A stretch of DNA of 32,936 nt from a virus: positions 1-32,936 of IMG/VR virus record IMGVR_UViG_3300010883_000216. One strand, given 5' to 3'. Within the stretch, counting starts at the first letter, position 1, and each line of letters starts with the position of its first letter. The notes beneath the pieces are model-generated. The model saw only the letters and a list, made by a program, of their open reading frames with translations, was not told the DNA's origin and did no database searches. Of the stretch, positions 8,501 to 16,686 are shown piece after piece. The translations under genes and the position numbers were made by a program.

Positions 8501-9179
8501 TTTTAGGTGTGTCAGGATTGGTTGTGCGCGCAGTAATTGTTATAGCATGCTTCTCAAGGACGTTAGTCTTAATGTCTTCGTCACCATCAGCTGTATGGAT
8601 TTGAAGCTTGCCAGAGACACTCGTCAGTGATTGTGCGCCGGCGTCGACCAAATAGCCAGATGAATTTGTATCAGCCATCAACGATCCAAGGAAGTTCATA
8701 CGTCCTAGAGGTTGAGGTCTGTCAGTACCCTGGTCGAAGTCGCCGTCGGCGTCATCAATTGGTGCAACTGCAAACGGATTTGCGCCACCTACTGTCTTTA
8801 ATAGCTCTCTAGTTGAACCAATTAAACCGCTGTCTTTAACTAAACGCTCACCGACAACAAAACCGGAGTTTGTTACAACACCTGTTGTGTCATCACGCTT
8901 TGTGCCATCGCCTACACCTAAAACTCTTACATACGTTCCTGCTCTCGCATTACGCATCCACTCGTTCATGGCTAGCGGTCCAAATTTTTCGCCATCGGTA
9001 GCACCGAACTCTGCGACGAAGTCTTGATAAGTAGCAACTGTAATAGGAACAAATGCTCGCCCCTTGATTGCAGTTCCAATAATTCCGGCCGGGGTGCCTT
9101 GAGGGCCTAAAGCAGTGGGACCGCTTAGGTCGATTTCCCTCGTGCTAACACCTGGGCTTTTAAAAGTTAGCTCAGCCAT
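5547..9179 (-). CDS. Tail sheath protein, second paralogue (1210 residues)
   Basis: The N-terminus has the sheath pattern TFKSPGVSTREIDLS, then GTPAGIIGTAIKGRAFVPIT. The C-terminal 157 residues (from RGALNT at 1054) include VVFGQKTLQ and LDRVNVRR (1107-1114), hallmarks of the sheath C-terminal domain. The sheath contracts around the tube during infection. At 1210 residues it is nearly twice T4 gp18; the excess is a Thr/Gly/Ala-rich beta-type central region, probably extra surface domains. It shares both ends with the upstream 1061-residue gene, so the two are tandem paralogues that differ mostly in the middle. A good AGGAG site (9 nt) precedes the ATG, and the tube gene follows 48 bp later. 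Confidence 0.9.
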   Translation of the reverse strand: MAELTFKSPGVSTREIDLSGPTALGPQGTPAGIIGTAIKGRAFVPITVATYQDFVAEFGATDGEKFGPLAMNEWMRNARAGTYVRVLGVGDGTKRDDTTGVVTNSGFVVGERLVKDSGLIGSTRELLKTVGGANPFAVAPIDDADGDFDQGTDRPQPLGRMNFLGSLMADTNSSGYLVDAGAQSLTSVSGKLQIHTADGDEDIKTNVLEKHAITITARTTNPDTPKTLKFVVSNTSAGGVTTGTVLETGSDTGAETAGAGNVGAIAVGVPNGVATTSRAFLTALRDAIVHANAFGAASASGDFLSVVLTDTAGANPQTLVLTQQPGIDGNTAIVETLGNKILYKHPDSAPAVTAFTAGSGGAGAPILRAAIMTPDGVIMALSSSYQTTATIDTAEPPVSNNSGAQEMTAGQAHGTVNLTNGKQAFEVFLNGHKSTSLYPNKIKASFDPSDPSYLGKVLNTDPNKVREAGHFLYAHWDVHSAVSQPDASGVHTAGHTGTGLEEAAFILAGTSGRNTGTSNNPNYEDFQDRYQTAQSPWFMSQDFGAGNNNLFKVHALDDGARSNDLFKITIENIAASSNENNKFGKFDIVIRDFYDNDSDPVVLESYRGVNLDRSSDNYIARRIGDMYAYYDFDQRAGAQKLRLEGAFTSRSRYARVQMHTDVSRGVMPDSSLPVGFRGPGHLSLDGSTALSDVLGADTCFVGGSGVTLAEVRQVKMTPVPLRRNVAQGKGNKKRSNADLSWGVQFERIDSVEEPNRNTVVDTSIASFTKFFPSHRKDIANVFVRDNAGAANLNNAVLDSDLYNNNLFTLERVQVVTGSTDKPVVNEWSAATYRRNGTKGSLTSANGATHQASDTRFLDPAKDFAHLPTRKYLKFTTFVQGGFDGFNIFDKEKAKLTDVAVRREFSEPANQGGVKGPTVAAYRKAIDVMEEKADVEIQLLAIPGLRHPAVTDYAIDSVENRFDAMFLMDLEEKDQNNQFVTGSSKQLTNVTYTVNNFESRNLDSSFAAAYFPDVVITDPVTNSNVQCPPSVAVLGAFSLNDSVSHPWFAPAGFTRGALNTVLESQVKLKRANLDALYEADINPITSFPHTPGVVVFGQKTLQAAQSALDRVNVRRLLIDIRRKVKKIAQGLLFEPNRVDTLARFSNLVNPVMQQIQAQQGLDRYKVQIDTSTTTQADVENNTIRGKIFLQPTRSLEFISLDFVVTNQGAEI

Positions 9180-9211
9180 TCTGTCTTGCTCCTAACTGTG
9201 CAAAATGTTGT

Positions 9212-9224
9212 ATAATATACATAT
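9212..9224 (-). promoter_or_regulatory. ATATGTATATTAT 13-mer upstream of second sheath gene
   Basis: This 13-mer lies 32 nt before the sheath ATG. The same 13 bases occur 29 nt before the gene at 23754-24035. It is a candidate AT-rich promoter element of a second class. Confidence 0.4.
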
Positions 9225-9227
9225 CCA

Positions 9228-12200
9228 TTACTCGAACGAAACTCCGCTATTCGTAACGACAAAATCAACCGCAATGAACTCAACAGCTCTTGTTGGGACA
9301 AGAATAATTCGCCCGTTCATCTTGTTTGATTCGCGATCAGTTTCAGTATTATTTGTATTATCACAAACAACGCCAAACTTCTCGATGCCTGCTTGAGCTT
9401 GAATCAACGTAAGAAGAGGTGTGACTTGATTTACAAATCTCTGCCTAGTCTGATCATTGTTTTGCTCAAATAGCAGTTTTGTTGCAACGCCCGAAACTAA
9501 TCGTTTGACTTCTAGAAGAAGCCTGCGAACGTTAACTCTATCAAGTGCTGATTTAGCAACCTGAAGTGTCTTTTGACCGAAGATTACGAATCCACCTGTG
9601 GGGAAAACCGCGATGGGGTTAATTCTCGCATCGTAAAGAAGATCTCTGTCAGCAGAGTTAAGCCGAACATCAACGTTTGTTACAGATTCCAGCGCGCCTC
9701 TATTGAAGCCGGCTGGTGCAAACCATGGATATGCGACCTTGTCATTGAATCCTAGAGCTGTCATTGCAGCGACCGAAGCCGGTACAGAGACTACTTCATT
9801 ATTCACAACATCTAGTATGTCGATATCTGGGAAGTAAGCAGCACCGTAATTATTGTCGATGACTCTGGACTCAAACTGTTCTGATGTCTCTTGAACATCA
9901 ACCTTTGCTGTGGAATCGTCAAAAAGACGTGTTCCACCAGAAGCGTACTTAATAACATCCATCAAGTAGATTGCCATGCTGTAGCTCTTTACAGCTTCCA
10001 GTGCATGATCACTAATGAATGCGTCTCTCATTCCCGGGACAGCAAGAATGTTGACTCTTGATGCCATTGGGTTTGTTATGATCGTAACTGCTTCCTTGAA
10101 GGATGAAACAATGTTGTTTTTGTTTCCCTTGCCTGCAACGTGTGACTTAAGACCAATAGCGGGAATAGCATCAGTTGCCTTGCCACCGGTATCTGATGAC
10201 GAAGCTTTGTCATTCATCAGACGATTATCTCTATCTAAGAAGTTAACGCCGTCAAAACCACCATAGAACATTGTCGAGAACTTTGCGTACTCGGTAAATC
10301 TATTAAAGTAAGATGAACTGTTGTGATTAACCAGAGAAGCAAATGTTAACCTCTGGTCTGCTCCGCCAACGCCTGCATCCTTAATAGTATAGTATGATGA
10401 ATCAGGTTTGCCGTTTCTCATGTAAGCTGCACCGAGCATATGCTCCTTAGCAGTACCTGTAAGCTCTGTAAGCTCTGAGCCTACTGTGCCTGAGTTTACA
10501 TGGTTTGCGAAAGCAACGCGTGCCATTGTGAACTTATTATTATTAAACTTGTCAGCGCCTGAGCCTGTTACCAGAGTATCAAGCTTTTCAATTCCTTGAA
10601 ACTTAGCGTATGAACCAACAATTGCATTGGGCAGTGCACCAACATTTGGATTCATAATAGCATCTGTAATTGACCCTTGATCAGCACTTGATGATAGAGG
10701 CATTCTTTCGAACTTAACACCCCAGTAAAGTCTAGCATCTGATCTTTCGTTGTCACCTCGTTGGCCTGTCCACGTCGCTGTATTAGATGTAGCGCCGCGT
10801 GTGCACTTAAATCTAAGCGGCAGCGGAGGAATTACACTGAATGGTAGATCTGTGGCATTATCGTCTACATCGCCGTCATGCTTCATGAGTGACGTTGCAT
10901 AAGTGGCGGTGTAAGCATCCGAACCAAATGATGCGTCGACTGTTGCCGCTTGATCCATCAAGGATAATGAAGTTTTTAGAACTGGAACGCCACGGAATCC
11001 GAAAGGTAGTGATGAAGCCGGAATTTCTTTTTTCTCAACTGCATCTGCCATTTGAACCCTAATACGTGATGACTTATTAGGATACTTTCCTTGGATTGCG
11101 AGCCCACGATCTTCGATATTTGCTGCATTAAAGTTGTAGAAAACTTTCTTATCGCCAACTTTTTTGGCAACATAGCTATCAGAACTTGGATCTAGTGAAC
11201 ATGCAGGATAAGCTTCTAAGACTTCTAAGCTTGTATCAGTGTCAGCGAATCTTCTTACCTGAACATCGAATGTACCGTAAGGATTATTGGGATCCGTTGA
11301 TCGTCTCAAGTTAGCGATTGAAATCTTATATAGCGTATTACCAATTGCACCGTCATCGATTGTTTCGAAGTGAAACAAATCATGCTCAGACTCACCAAAA
11401 GGCTGTGAGATTATTGCGGGTGTTCTAGCAGTTGTGAATCTACTGTCTAGACGCCCGAATAGCTCAGAATGTTTTGCTGTTTTGAGAAAGCTTTTGTCTG
11501 AAGTTGAAGATGGTGATCCGATGTATACAGCAACCTTAGCAGCAGTTGCACCTGTATCTCGTTTGACAGAAGCTAGCTCATCCTCAACAGCAAAGTCTAG
11601 ATATAGAAGATGCTTAAGTGCTGTGAACTGGTCAGGGTCTGTGTTTAAAACGTTTGCGATATACATAGTGTCGCTAGGATCTAGTGAGACTACATAAGAC
11701 TTCGCATTTGCCGTTGTAATAGGGCTGGCATCTGTATCTTGCGCAATCCAGAGTGTGAATCGACCTGTAGCTTTGTGTGCGTCAACTGTTCTGGTGTTAA
11801 GCGCTTGCAAACCAGCCTCGTTAGCTGAAGCTGCAGCTGTTGTTCCGTCAGTTGCAACAGCTGGTATAATTCTTGTCGCGGAGTCTGTTAAGATAACAGC
11901 ACGGACAAGACTAACAGCATTGGCTGCAATTACGTACGAATCATTGTCACTGAATGCTGGAAAACCTGCGACTTCGTTTCCTGCACCATCAGCTCGTGTT
12001 CTATGTTCTGCTGTGATAAATGTTACACCACCATGGAGGCCGTTAGCGGCGTCGCCGCTCCGGGCCGTGGTAGACAATACAGTGCCAGCATTTTTAGCGA
12101 ATCCGCCGTTTTCAAAATTGCTAATATCTGTATCGTTTTCGATAACGCCCGCACCTAAAGTACGTACGTAAGTAACTGCATTCCTGTTCTTAAGAAATTC

Positions 12201-12413
12201 TCTCACAGCATACGGACCAAAACGGTCCTGGTCTAGTGTTCCAAACCTTGCTGTAAAATCTGCTAGTGATCCTACAGTGACGGGAACAAATGCTGGTCCT
12301 CGCTCTGCAGTGCCAACTACGCCTGCTGGTACGCCCAGTGGCGTGGCTACTCTAGCTGAGAGATCTATTTCCTGTTCAAAGAACCCAGGTGATCTAAATG
12401 TCTGCTCGGCCAT
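9228..12413 (-). CDS. Tail sheath protein, first paralogue (1061 residues)
   Basis: It begins TFRSPGFFEQEIDLS and then GVPAGVVGTAERGPAFVPVT, matching the start of its downstream paralogue. The C-terminal 157 residues (from RGALES at 905) carry FVIFGQKTLQ (about 945) and LDRVNVRR (957-964), the conserved sheath core. A middle region shared with the paralogue includes a Gly-rich FYGGFDGVNFLD segment (FVQGGFDGFNIFD in the other). It is about 400 residues longer than T4 gp18, consistent with extra domains on the sheath surface. The start has AAGGAG about 9 nt upstream. An ATACTTA motif lies in the 103 bp gap behind the gp15-like gene, and no terminator separates the two sheath genes. Confidence 0.9.
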   Translation of the reverse strand: MAEQTFRSPGFFEQEIDLSARVATPLGVPAGVVGTAERGPAFVPVTVGSLADFTARFGTLDQDRFGPYAVREFLKNRNAVTYVRTLGAGVIENDTDISNFENGGFAKNAGTVLSTTARSGDAANGLHGGVTFITAEHRTRADGAGNEVAGFPAFSDNDSYVIAANAVSLVRAVILTDSATRIIPAVATDGTTAAASANEAGLQALNTRTVDAHKATGRFTLWIAQDTDASPITTANAKSYVVSLDPSDTMYIANVLNTDPDQFTALKHLLYLDFAVEDELASVKRDTGATAAKVAVYIGSPSSTSDKSFLKTAKHSELFGRLDSRFTTARTPAIISQPFGESEHDLFHFETIDDGAIGNTLYKISIANLRRSTDPNNPYGTFDVQVRRFADTDTSLEVLEAYPACSLDPSSDSYVAKKVGDKKVFYNFNAANIEDRGLAIQGKYPNKSSRIRVQMADAVEKKEIPASSLPFGFRGVPVLKTSLSLMDQAATVDASFGSDAYTATYATSLMKHDGDVDDNATDLPFSVIPPLPLRFKCTRGATSNTATWTGQRGDNERSDARLYWGVKFERMPLSSSADQGSITDAIMNPNVGALPNAIVGSYAKFQGIEKLDTLVTGSGADKFNNNKFTMARVAFANHVNSGTVGSELTELTGTAKEHMLGAAYMRNGKPDSSYYTIKDAGVGGADQRLTFASLVNHNSSSYFNRFTEYAKFSTMFYGGFDGVNFLDRDNRLMNDKASSSDTGGKATDAIPAIGLKSHVAGKGNKNNIVSSFKEAVTIITNPMASRVNILAVPGMRDAFISDHALEAVKSYSMAIYLMDVIKYASGGTRLFDDSTAKVDVQETSEQFESRVIDNNYGAAYFPDIDILDVVNNEVVSVPASVAAMTALGFNDKVAYPWFAPAGFNRGALESVTNVDVRLNSADRDLLYDARINPIAVFPTGGFVIFGQKTLQVAKSALDRVNVRRLLLEVKRLVSGVATKLLFEQNNDQTRQRFVNQVTPLLTLIQAQAGIEKFGVVCDNTNNTETDRESNKMNGRIILVPTRAVEFIAVDFVVTNSGVSFE

Positions 12414-12448
12414 TGAATGATTCTCCTTAGACTCGTGTCATCCTAAGA

Positions 12449-12455
12449 TAAGTAT
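12449..12455 (-). promoter_or_regulatory. ATACTTA motif upstream of first sheath gene
   Basis: Sense-strand GTCAATACTTATCTT, 35 nt before the sheath ATG, in the 103-bp gap behind the gp15-like gene. It is a candidate late-promoter element. Confidence 0.45.
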
Positions 12456-12516
12456 TGACGTTTGATTCAAAATTCCTGGTCAGTAAGATAGATAAAGACA
12501 TGAAACCCCGAAATAA

Positions 12517-13860
12517 TTAACCTAAATCACCGAGATCGATCGTAATACCTTCTCGGTACACTGTCTCTCCGGACCTTTGGTCCTTTGAAATGACAGTGAC
12601 TAAACTCCATTTTCTTTTTCCCGTAAACGGATCAATTACCATTCTTCGCATTTTGGCCTGTTCACGTCCTTTTGTAAAACCGCCCATCTTAGTATCTCCT
12701 GTTTTTGAACTTGAATTGACACTAGAAGAGCCTCCAGATCCGGAAGATCCTTCAGATGCAGGTGTCTTTGAAACTGATCCTGCTTTTCTAGAGTCAACTG
12801 ATGCTAATGCTGAATTACCTGCGTAGCCAATTGCTGCGCCTGGATAACTATCTGATTCTGTTAACAAATCTTCCATAACGTAGTCATTTGGTGAGCCTGA
12901 TGCGACTGGTGGGAAAAAATCAGGGGCAAGATCCCCTGCTTGTGTTACATCAAATGTGATGTCTGGTGCTGATATTGTTCTGCGAATTCCTGTTTTAGAT
13001 CCAGGAAATTCTGGTAAGACCATATAACCTCCGACCCTCATCGTAAAATTGTACCTGACCAATCTCTCGCTGTCTGTAAAGTCATCGTAGTTGTTGCCAG
13101 GCGACATATCAGCATCTGTAAATCCTACAAACCAGTAACCTTTATCAGTCTCTAACTTGAAAGTTCTACGATTATTATCTTGATATGAGCTCATAAGTGC
13201 AGTAATCATATCATTCATCTGCTGTGTATACTGAGCCCAAAATGTGATATCATATGTTGTTGTAAAGTATTTGACAGGTGGGATCGTGTATATCTCATAG
13301 ATGTTGTTCCCTAACGAGGGTGCTAATAAGCGACCCTGTCTGCTGTCCATAGTTGCAGATTTCGACCCTCTTCTAGTAGATACCTTGCCGGGTTCTGCTC
13401 CGGGCTTTCCATCCTTATGTCCTGTCGATGCTGCTTCATCCATATTTTTGAAGACGTTATTAAGAAGTCTTTTATAGGTCTCACTATCTTTTGATATCTT
13501 TTTCTTAATAGTAATAGTTTGTGTTTCACTCGTTGCCATGCCATGGGCAACTTCTTGTGAGACGCCTGTCCGCATAATTGATACTAGCGGCAAAATGAGT
13601 GCATTATTTTTATCTTTAAGTGGCTTTTTTCTTCTAAGTACAGCAAATCGCTCACCGGTGGCGAAGATAACTGGAATTTTCTTTTGTTTCTTCCTGTGTT
13701 CATACTGAAGCGGTATTTTGTTTTCAAAAAGATCAAATACAGCCCTGTCAACATCCTCAATAGTACAGGGAGGAACGTAGATATCACCTGCGTCTTTTCC
13801 TTCGTACCCACCCGCAACTGTATTTGCGGATTCTAGTTGTTTGTCGTATCTAGTAGACAT
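12517..13860 (-). CDS. Tail completion / proximal sheath stabiliser, gp15-like candidate
   Basis: This 447-residue protein lies between the neck gene and the sheath genes, the T4 gp15 position. Its centre (about 195-285) reads YTIPPVKYFTTTYDITFWAQ, then a Gln/Met-rich helix, NRRTFKLETDKGYWFVGF and a beta-rich MRVGGYMVLPE. This alternation of strands, a tail-joining helix and a wedge-like edge resembles gp15-type and tail-terminator proteins. A Lys/Gly-rich insert (about 145-175) and a Ser-rich linker (about 365-395) separate it from a basic C-terminal segment. Such proteins cap the tail tube and bind the top of the sheath. The start has CGGAG 7 nt upstream and overlaps the end signals of the previous gene. 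Assignment is by context plus pattern. Confidence 0.65.
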   Translation of the reverse strand: MSTRYDKQLESANTVAGGYEGKDAGDIYVPPCTIEDVDRAVFDLFENKIPLQYEHRKKQKKIPVIFATGERFAVLRRKKPLKDKNNALILPLVSIMRTGVSQEVAHGMATSETQTITIKKKISKDSETYKRLLNNVFKNMDEAASTGHKDGKPGAEPGKVSTRRGSKSATMDSRQGRLLAPSLGNNIYEIYTIPPVKYFTTTYDITFWAQYTQQMNDMITALMSSYQDNNRRTFKLETDKGYWFVGFTDADMSPGNNYDDFTDSERLVRYNFTMRVGGYMVLPEFPGSKTGIRRTISAPDITFDVTQAGDLAPDFFPPVASGSPNDYVMEDLLTESDSYPGAAIGYAGNSALASVDSRKAGSVSKTPASEGSSGSGGSSSVNSSSKTGDTKMGGFTKGREQAKMRRMVIDPFTGKRKWSLVTVISKDQRSGETVYREGITIDLGDLG

Positions 13861-13862
13861 TC

Positions 13863-14519
13863 TTAATCTCCGTAAAACGAAGACTTAATAGACCCCGAAT
13901 TCTTTTTAACTTTAGCTGGTCCTTCATCTGGGGGATCTAGCTTGCCGTCTTCAATGAGAGCTCTCTTATCTCCCGTTGGGCCTTCGCTATTTTCAGCCAG
14001 TCCCCGCTTTTGTACAAACTCTGTCTGGACAGCGTCTGGATCGTTTTTATCTTCAGATGTCGGACCGATTGCAAATTTATCTATTTGACCTTCACGGGCT
14101 TGCTTGCCGGTGACTTTAAAACCAGTCTTGTGTTCAATTTGTCCGAAAATAGTCTTGTCAACTACAACAGAAGTTATCTCAAAAAATATTGATCCATAGC
14201 TAAAATAGTCGCCGGCTGTAATTTCAAACCCTCGGTCGATCAGATCACGCATCTGAATGTAAACTTCAATACTTTTAAATTCTTCACTGCCAAAGCGATT
14301 TGTTCTGACTTCTTCCGGTGACCATTCAACCATTGCTTCAACTTCAATTGGTAGGTCAAAAACTTTTTCAGGAGCCTCTTCATATACATCATGAACGTCA
14401 GTAATATCGTGACGTATTCTATAATAGTATATCTTTTGACCCCTTACATCTTTTGTGATCTCTTTAGTAATATGAGATACAAAATCAATTTCTCTGGGTG
14501 TTATGAATATTCTAGCCAC
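13863..14519 (-). CDS. Neck protein, gp14-like candidate
   Basis: This 218-residue protein starts at GTG with TAGGAG 7 nt upstream, the site sitting on the previous gene's stop. The N-terminal part is beta-rich (IYYYRIRHDITDVHDVYEEA). It is followed by FGSEEFKSIEVYIQMRDLID and AGDYFSYGSIFFEITSV, a pattern of neck or head-closure proteins of the T4 gp14 type. The last 70 residues are charged and Pro/Gly-rich, probably flexible. It would join the portal vertex to the tail with the 390-residue protein upstream. No enzyme motif is present. It could also be a generic head-tail connector. Confidence 0.6.
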   Translation of the reverse strand: MARIFITPREIDFVSHITKEITKDVRGQKIYYYRIRHDITDVHDVYEEAPEKVFDLPIEVEAMVEWSPEEVRTNRFGSEEFKSIEVYIQMRDLIDRGFEITAGDYFSYGSIFFEITSVVVDKTIFGQIEHKTGFKVTGKQAREGQIDKFAIGPTSEDKNDPDAVQTEFVQKRGLAENSEGPTGDKRALIEDGKLDPPDEGPAKVKKNSGSIKSSFYGD

Positions 14520-14528
14520 TTATATCTC

Positions 14529-15701
14529 CTAGCCCATCGATATGGCTAATCCGTTCGGCATGGGAATATTCTTAAGAATTCTCATGAGGTTTTCTGAGGC
14601 ATTTGCCTCGTCTTCAAGCATCTTGCTGTATGTCATACTATCAAGCATTTCTTTTAGCTCAGTGCGAAGATTTGTTTGTTCTTCACGGCCTTGTGCTATA
14701 AGATCTGCTCCGTTTAGTTGTAAATCGCCGCCTGGAATTGGAACAGTAGCGAATTTTGATCTTACTAGGCCTAGCAATTCTTTTCCTAGTGCCAGTGTAT
14801 ATTGTCTAGTCCACTGTCGCCCAATACTGTTCACCCTAGCAAACTTTAAATTACCGTAGGGTATGTTTGATAAGTTGCTCATACCATCAATAGTGCCATC
14901 ATCATACGATGGGTTTAATGGATCGAGAGGCACACCAATTCTTATAAATAAGCTTTGTGGGTTTGAATTTGTAGGCTCTGGAAACACTCTAATTCTTGTG
15001 CCCATTATCTTGTAAGAGTAATTTGATCTTCTTACTTTCTGGGACAACTTAAGCTGACCGCCTCTTAAAACATCTTCGAAAACAGGTAAGACATAGAATA
15101 CTGTCTCAGGTGTAAACGATTCAAAAGAAAACTCATTGTTCAAGTAGTTAAGTGCTGATGTTGTATCGAAGAATCGATATGCAGCTTGAGGTGAAAAGTG
15201 AAACACCTCCATAATCTTAAGTCTAGTGGGTGGATTATTAACAGAGCTTGAATATATTAAATTTCCTTCGGCATCTTTTAGTTCTGCTAGAATATCATAA
15301 TCTTGACGTCTAGATTCTAGCTTAATAGATCCAGAGATTGTATGATACGATCCTCCGAGACCTGCCTCCATGGCATAAGGTTCGGCACGTCTCATGATAA
15401 GCTCCAGATTCTCTCTAGGGAACTTCTGTTCCATTCCAGAGATGTCTGATCCAGTAGCTGCGCCGATTAGATTCGAAAGCTGTGATGCAGCTTGATATTG
15501 ATTAACCAGCGATCCGTATTCTAGAAATGCTTCTTCAAAACAAGCCCACACCTGCTTTTTTGTTAGCTCAACTGATAGGATATCATCGCCCAGCTTTCGC
15601 TTGACAAATGTGACCATGGCATCAGCTTCATTTTGAAACTGCACCTCTTCGTCAAATATTCCAAACGGTGTTGGGGTTAATGTGTTTGCAAATAATGCCA
15701 C
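14529..15701 (-). CDS. Neck / head-completion protein, gp13-like candidate
   Basis: This 390-residue protein starts at GTG with TAGGAG 8 nt upstream. The N-terminus (PTPFGIFDEEVQFQNEADAM, then FVKRKLGDDILSVELTKKQV and CFEEAFLEYGSLVNQYQ) is an all-helical segment seen in neck proteins that contact the portal. The C-terminal part ends in a helical segment (TVPIPGGDLQLNGADLI, then REEQTNLRTELKEMLDSMTY). The gene leads the neck/tail-completion set, matching T4 gene order 13-14-15-18-19. It is expected at the head-tail junction. It is longer than T4 gp13 (about 309 residues). Confidence in the exact T4 counterpart is moderate; in a connector role it is higher. Confidence 0.65.
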   Translation of the reverse strand: MALFANTLTPTPFGIFDEEVQFQNEADAMVTFVKRKLGDDILSVELTKKQVWACFEEAFLEYGSLVNQYQAASQLSNLIGAATGSDISGMEQKFPRENLELIMRRAEPYAMEAGLGGSYHTISGSIKLESRRQDYDILAELKDAEGNLIYSSSVNNPPTRLKIMEVFHFSPQAAYRFFDTTSALNYLNNEFSFESFTPETVFYVLPVFEDVLRGGQLKLSQKVRRSNYSYKIMGTRIRVFPEPTNSNPQSLFIRIGVPLDPLNPSYDDGTIDGMSNLSNIPYGNLKFARVNSIGRQWTRQYTLALGKELLGLVRSKFATVPIPGGDLQLNGADLIAQGREEQTNLRTELKEMLDSMTYSKMLEDEANASENLMRILKNIPMPNGLAISMG

Positions 15702-15777
15702 GTAACACTCCTAGGGCTTACCCCTAATAACTATCCAATTAAACTAACAAATACAAACAACAAACTACTGGGTTGGT

Positions 15778-16113
15778 CTAGCCACCACCCGCAAACTTCA
15801 TGGCGAATAAAATAGCCGCCATTGTAAACTGAACAACTGCAAAAACTGTAACTGCCTTGGTTTTGAAAACCTTTAAGCTCTCGACATCTTCTGTCAATAC
15901 TTTAAGCTGTGTGGGCGACGCGACTTCATCGATTTTATCTTTCCAGACCTTCAACTCAGAAACCCTGTCTTCTTTTGATTTTAGAAGTGCAATTTCCTGC
16001 TTAAGACCTGAAATTTCATCTCTTAGGGCTGTAATACCATCTGTAAGTGTTTCTAGCTCCTTGAGAACTAATCGTGAATATTCGTTCCAACCATTTTGGC
16101 TATCATTACCCAT
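15778..16113 (-). CDS. Tail-anchored coiled-coil membrane protein, 111 residues
   Basis: Residues 12-82 are heptad-like coiled coil (LVLKELETLTDGITALRDEI and following). A single C-terminal transmembrane segment follows at about 86-107, ending in AGGG. The basic residues before the segment (KVFKTK) suggest a cytoplasmic N-terminus. The opening NGWNEYSRLVLKELE resembles a small family of T4-like and other phage membrane proteins of unknown role; XhlA-type lysis accessory proteins have a similar plan. The ATG follows the stop of the PAS gene with no spacer and uses a GAGGAG site inside that gene, so the two are co-translated. A role in lysis, membrane attachment or signalling is possible but not shown. 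Confidence 0.7.
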   Translation of the reverse strand: MGNDSQNGWNEYSRLVLKELETLTDGITALRDEISGLKQEIALLKSKEDRVSELKVWKDKIDEVASPTQLKVLTEDVESLKVFKTKAVTVFAVVQFTMAAILFAMKFAGGG

Positions 16114-16674
16114 TCAAGACTCCTCAGCGCCGGGCATCCGATGCATAGGAATGCCTGACTCGATCATTGATCGAAGACGACTTGATACGACGGCTTCTTT
16201 TAAGAGATCTAATCCTAGCTCTAAATTTCCTTCTGAAAAGTAACTTAGTGAATTAGACGCGTGTCCAAGCATTGCAACATTGGATGTTATATCCCATGCT
16301 AGTCCCATAGCACCAGCAAACTGGTCTTGAGAATCAAGCTTTGGCACGACATGTACATAAAATATAGGATCGCCAGACTCAATCATGAAAGAAACTGTTT
16401 TTCCATCACTTGCTTGTTTATGAGCCTGAACGATATGTGTGGTTAAGTGTGGACATTCAAACATTTTCTCAACACATGTAGTATCGATACATTGAATTGC
16501 ATTGCCCTTACAGGTGAGAACGTCCCCGTTCCGATTTGTCGACCAGACAGTGACCGGAACGGGGAAATGCTCAAAAAAGTCATTAAACGCAGAAACATCC
16601 CTCTTGAGTTGCTCATCACGATCACTCAAGTCATCAACTAATTCTCTTAGCTTTAGAAGGCTGTCTCCACGCAT
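16114..16674 (-). CDS. PAS-domain protein with no output domain
   Basis: The frame extends to a TTG at 16683, but the ATG at 16674 is preferred; neither has a clear Shine-Dalgarno. After a 25-residue coiled-coil linker (LLKLRELVDDLSDRDEQLKR), residues about 29-130 look like a PAS fold. They run FNDFFEHFPVPVTVWSTNRN, GDVLTCKGNAI, GKTVSFMIES, PIFYVHVVPKLD and FAGAMGLAWDIT. PAS domains sense small molecules, redox or light or mediate dimerisation. Several Cys and His (CIDTTC, FECPH) could bind a ligand or metal. No kinase, cyclase or DNA-binding domain follows, only a 55-residue helical tail. It abuts the downstream membrane-anchored coiled-coil gene. A PAS protein inside a late structural operon is unusual. 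Confidence 0.7.
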   Translation of the reverse strand: MRGDSLLKLRELVDDLSDRDEQLKRDVSAFNDFFEHFPVPVTVWSTNRNGDVLTCKGNAIQCIDTTCVEKMFECPHLTTHIVQAHKQASDGKTVSFMIESGDPIFYVHVVPKLDSQDQFAGAMGLAWDITSNVAMLGHASNSLSYFSEGNLELGLDLLKEAVVSSRLRSMIESGIPMHRMPGAEES

Positions 16675-16686
16675 AATAATCAACTA

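Noticed and set aside
12590-12826. Plus-strand frame with an acidic Pro-rich product
   Set aside because: It is antisense to the Ser/Gly-rich part of the gp15-like gene, with no start signals.
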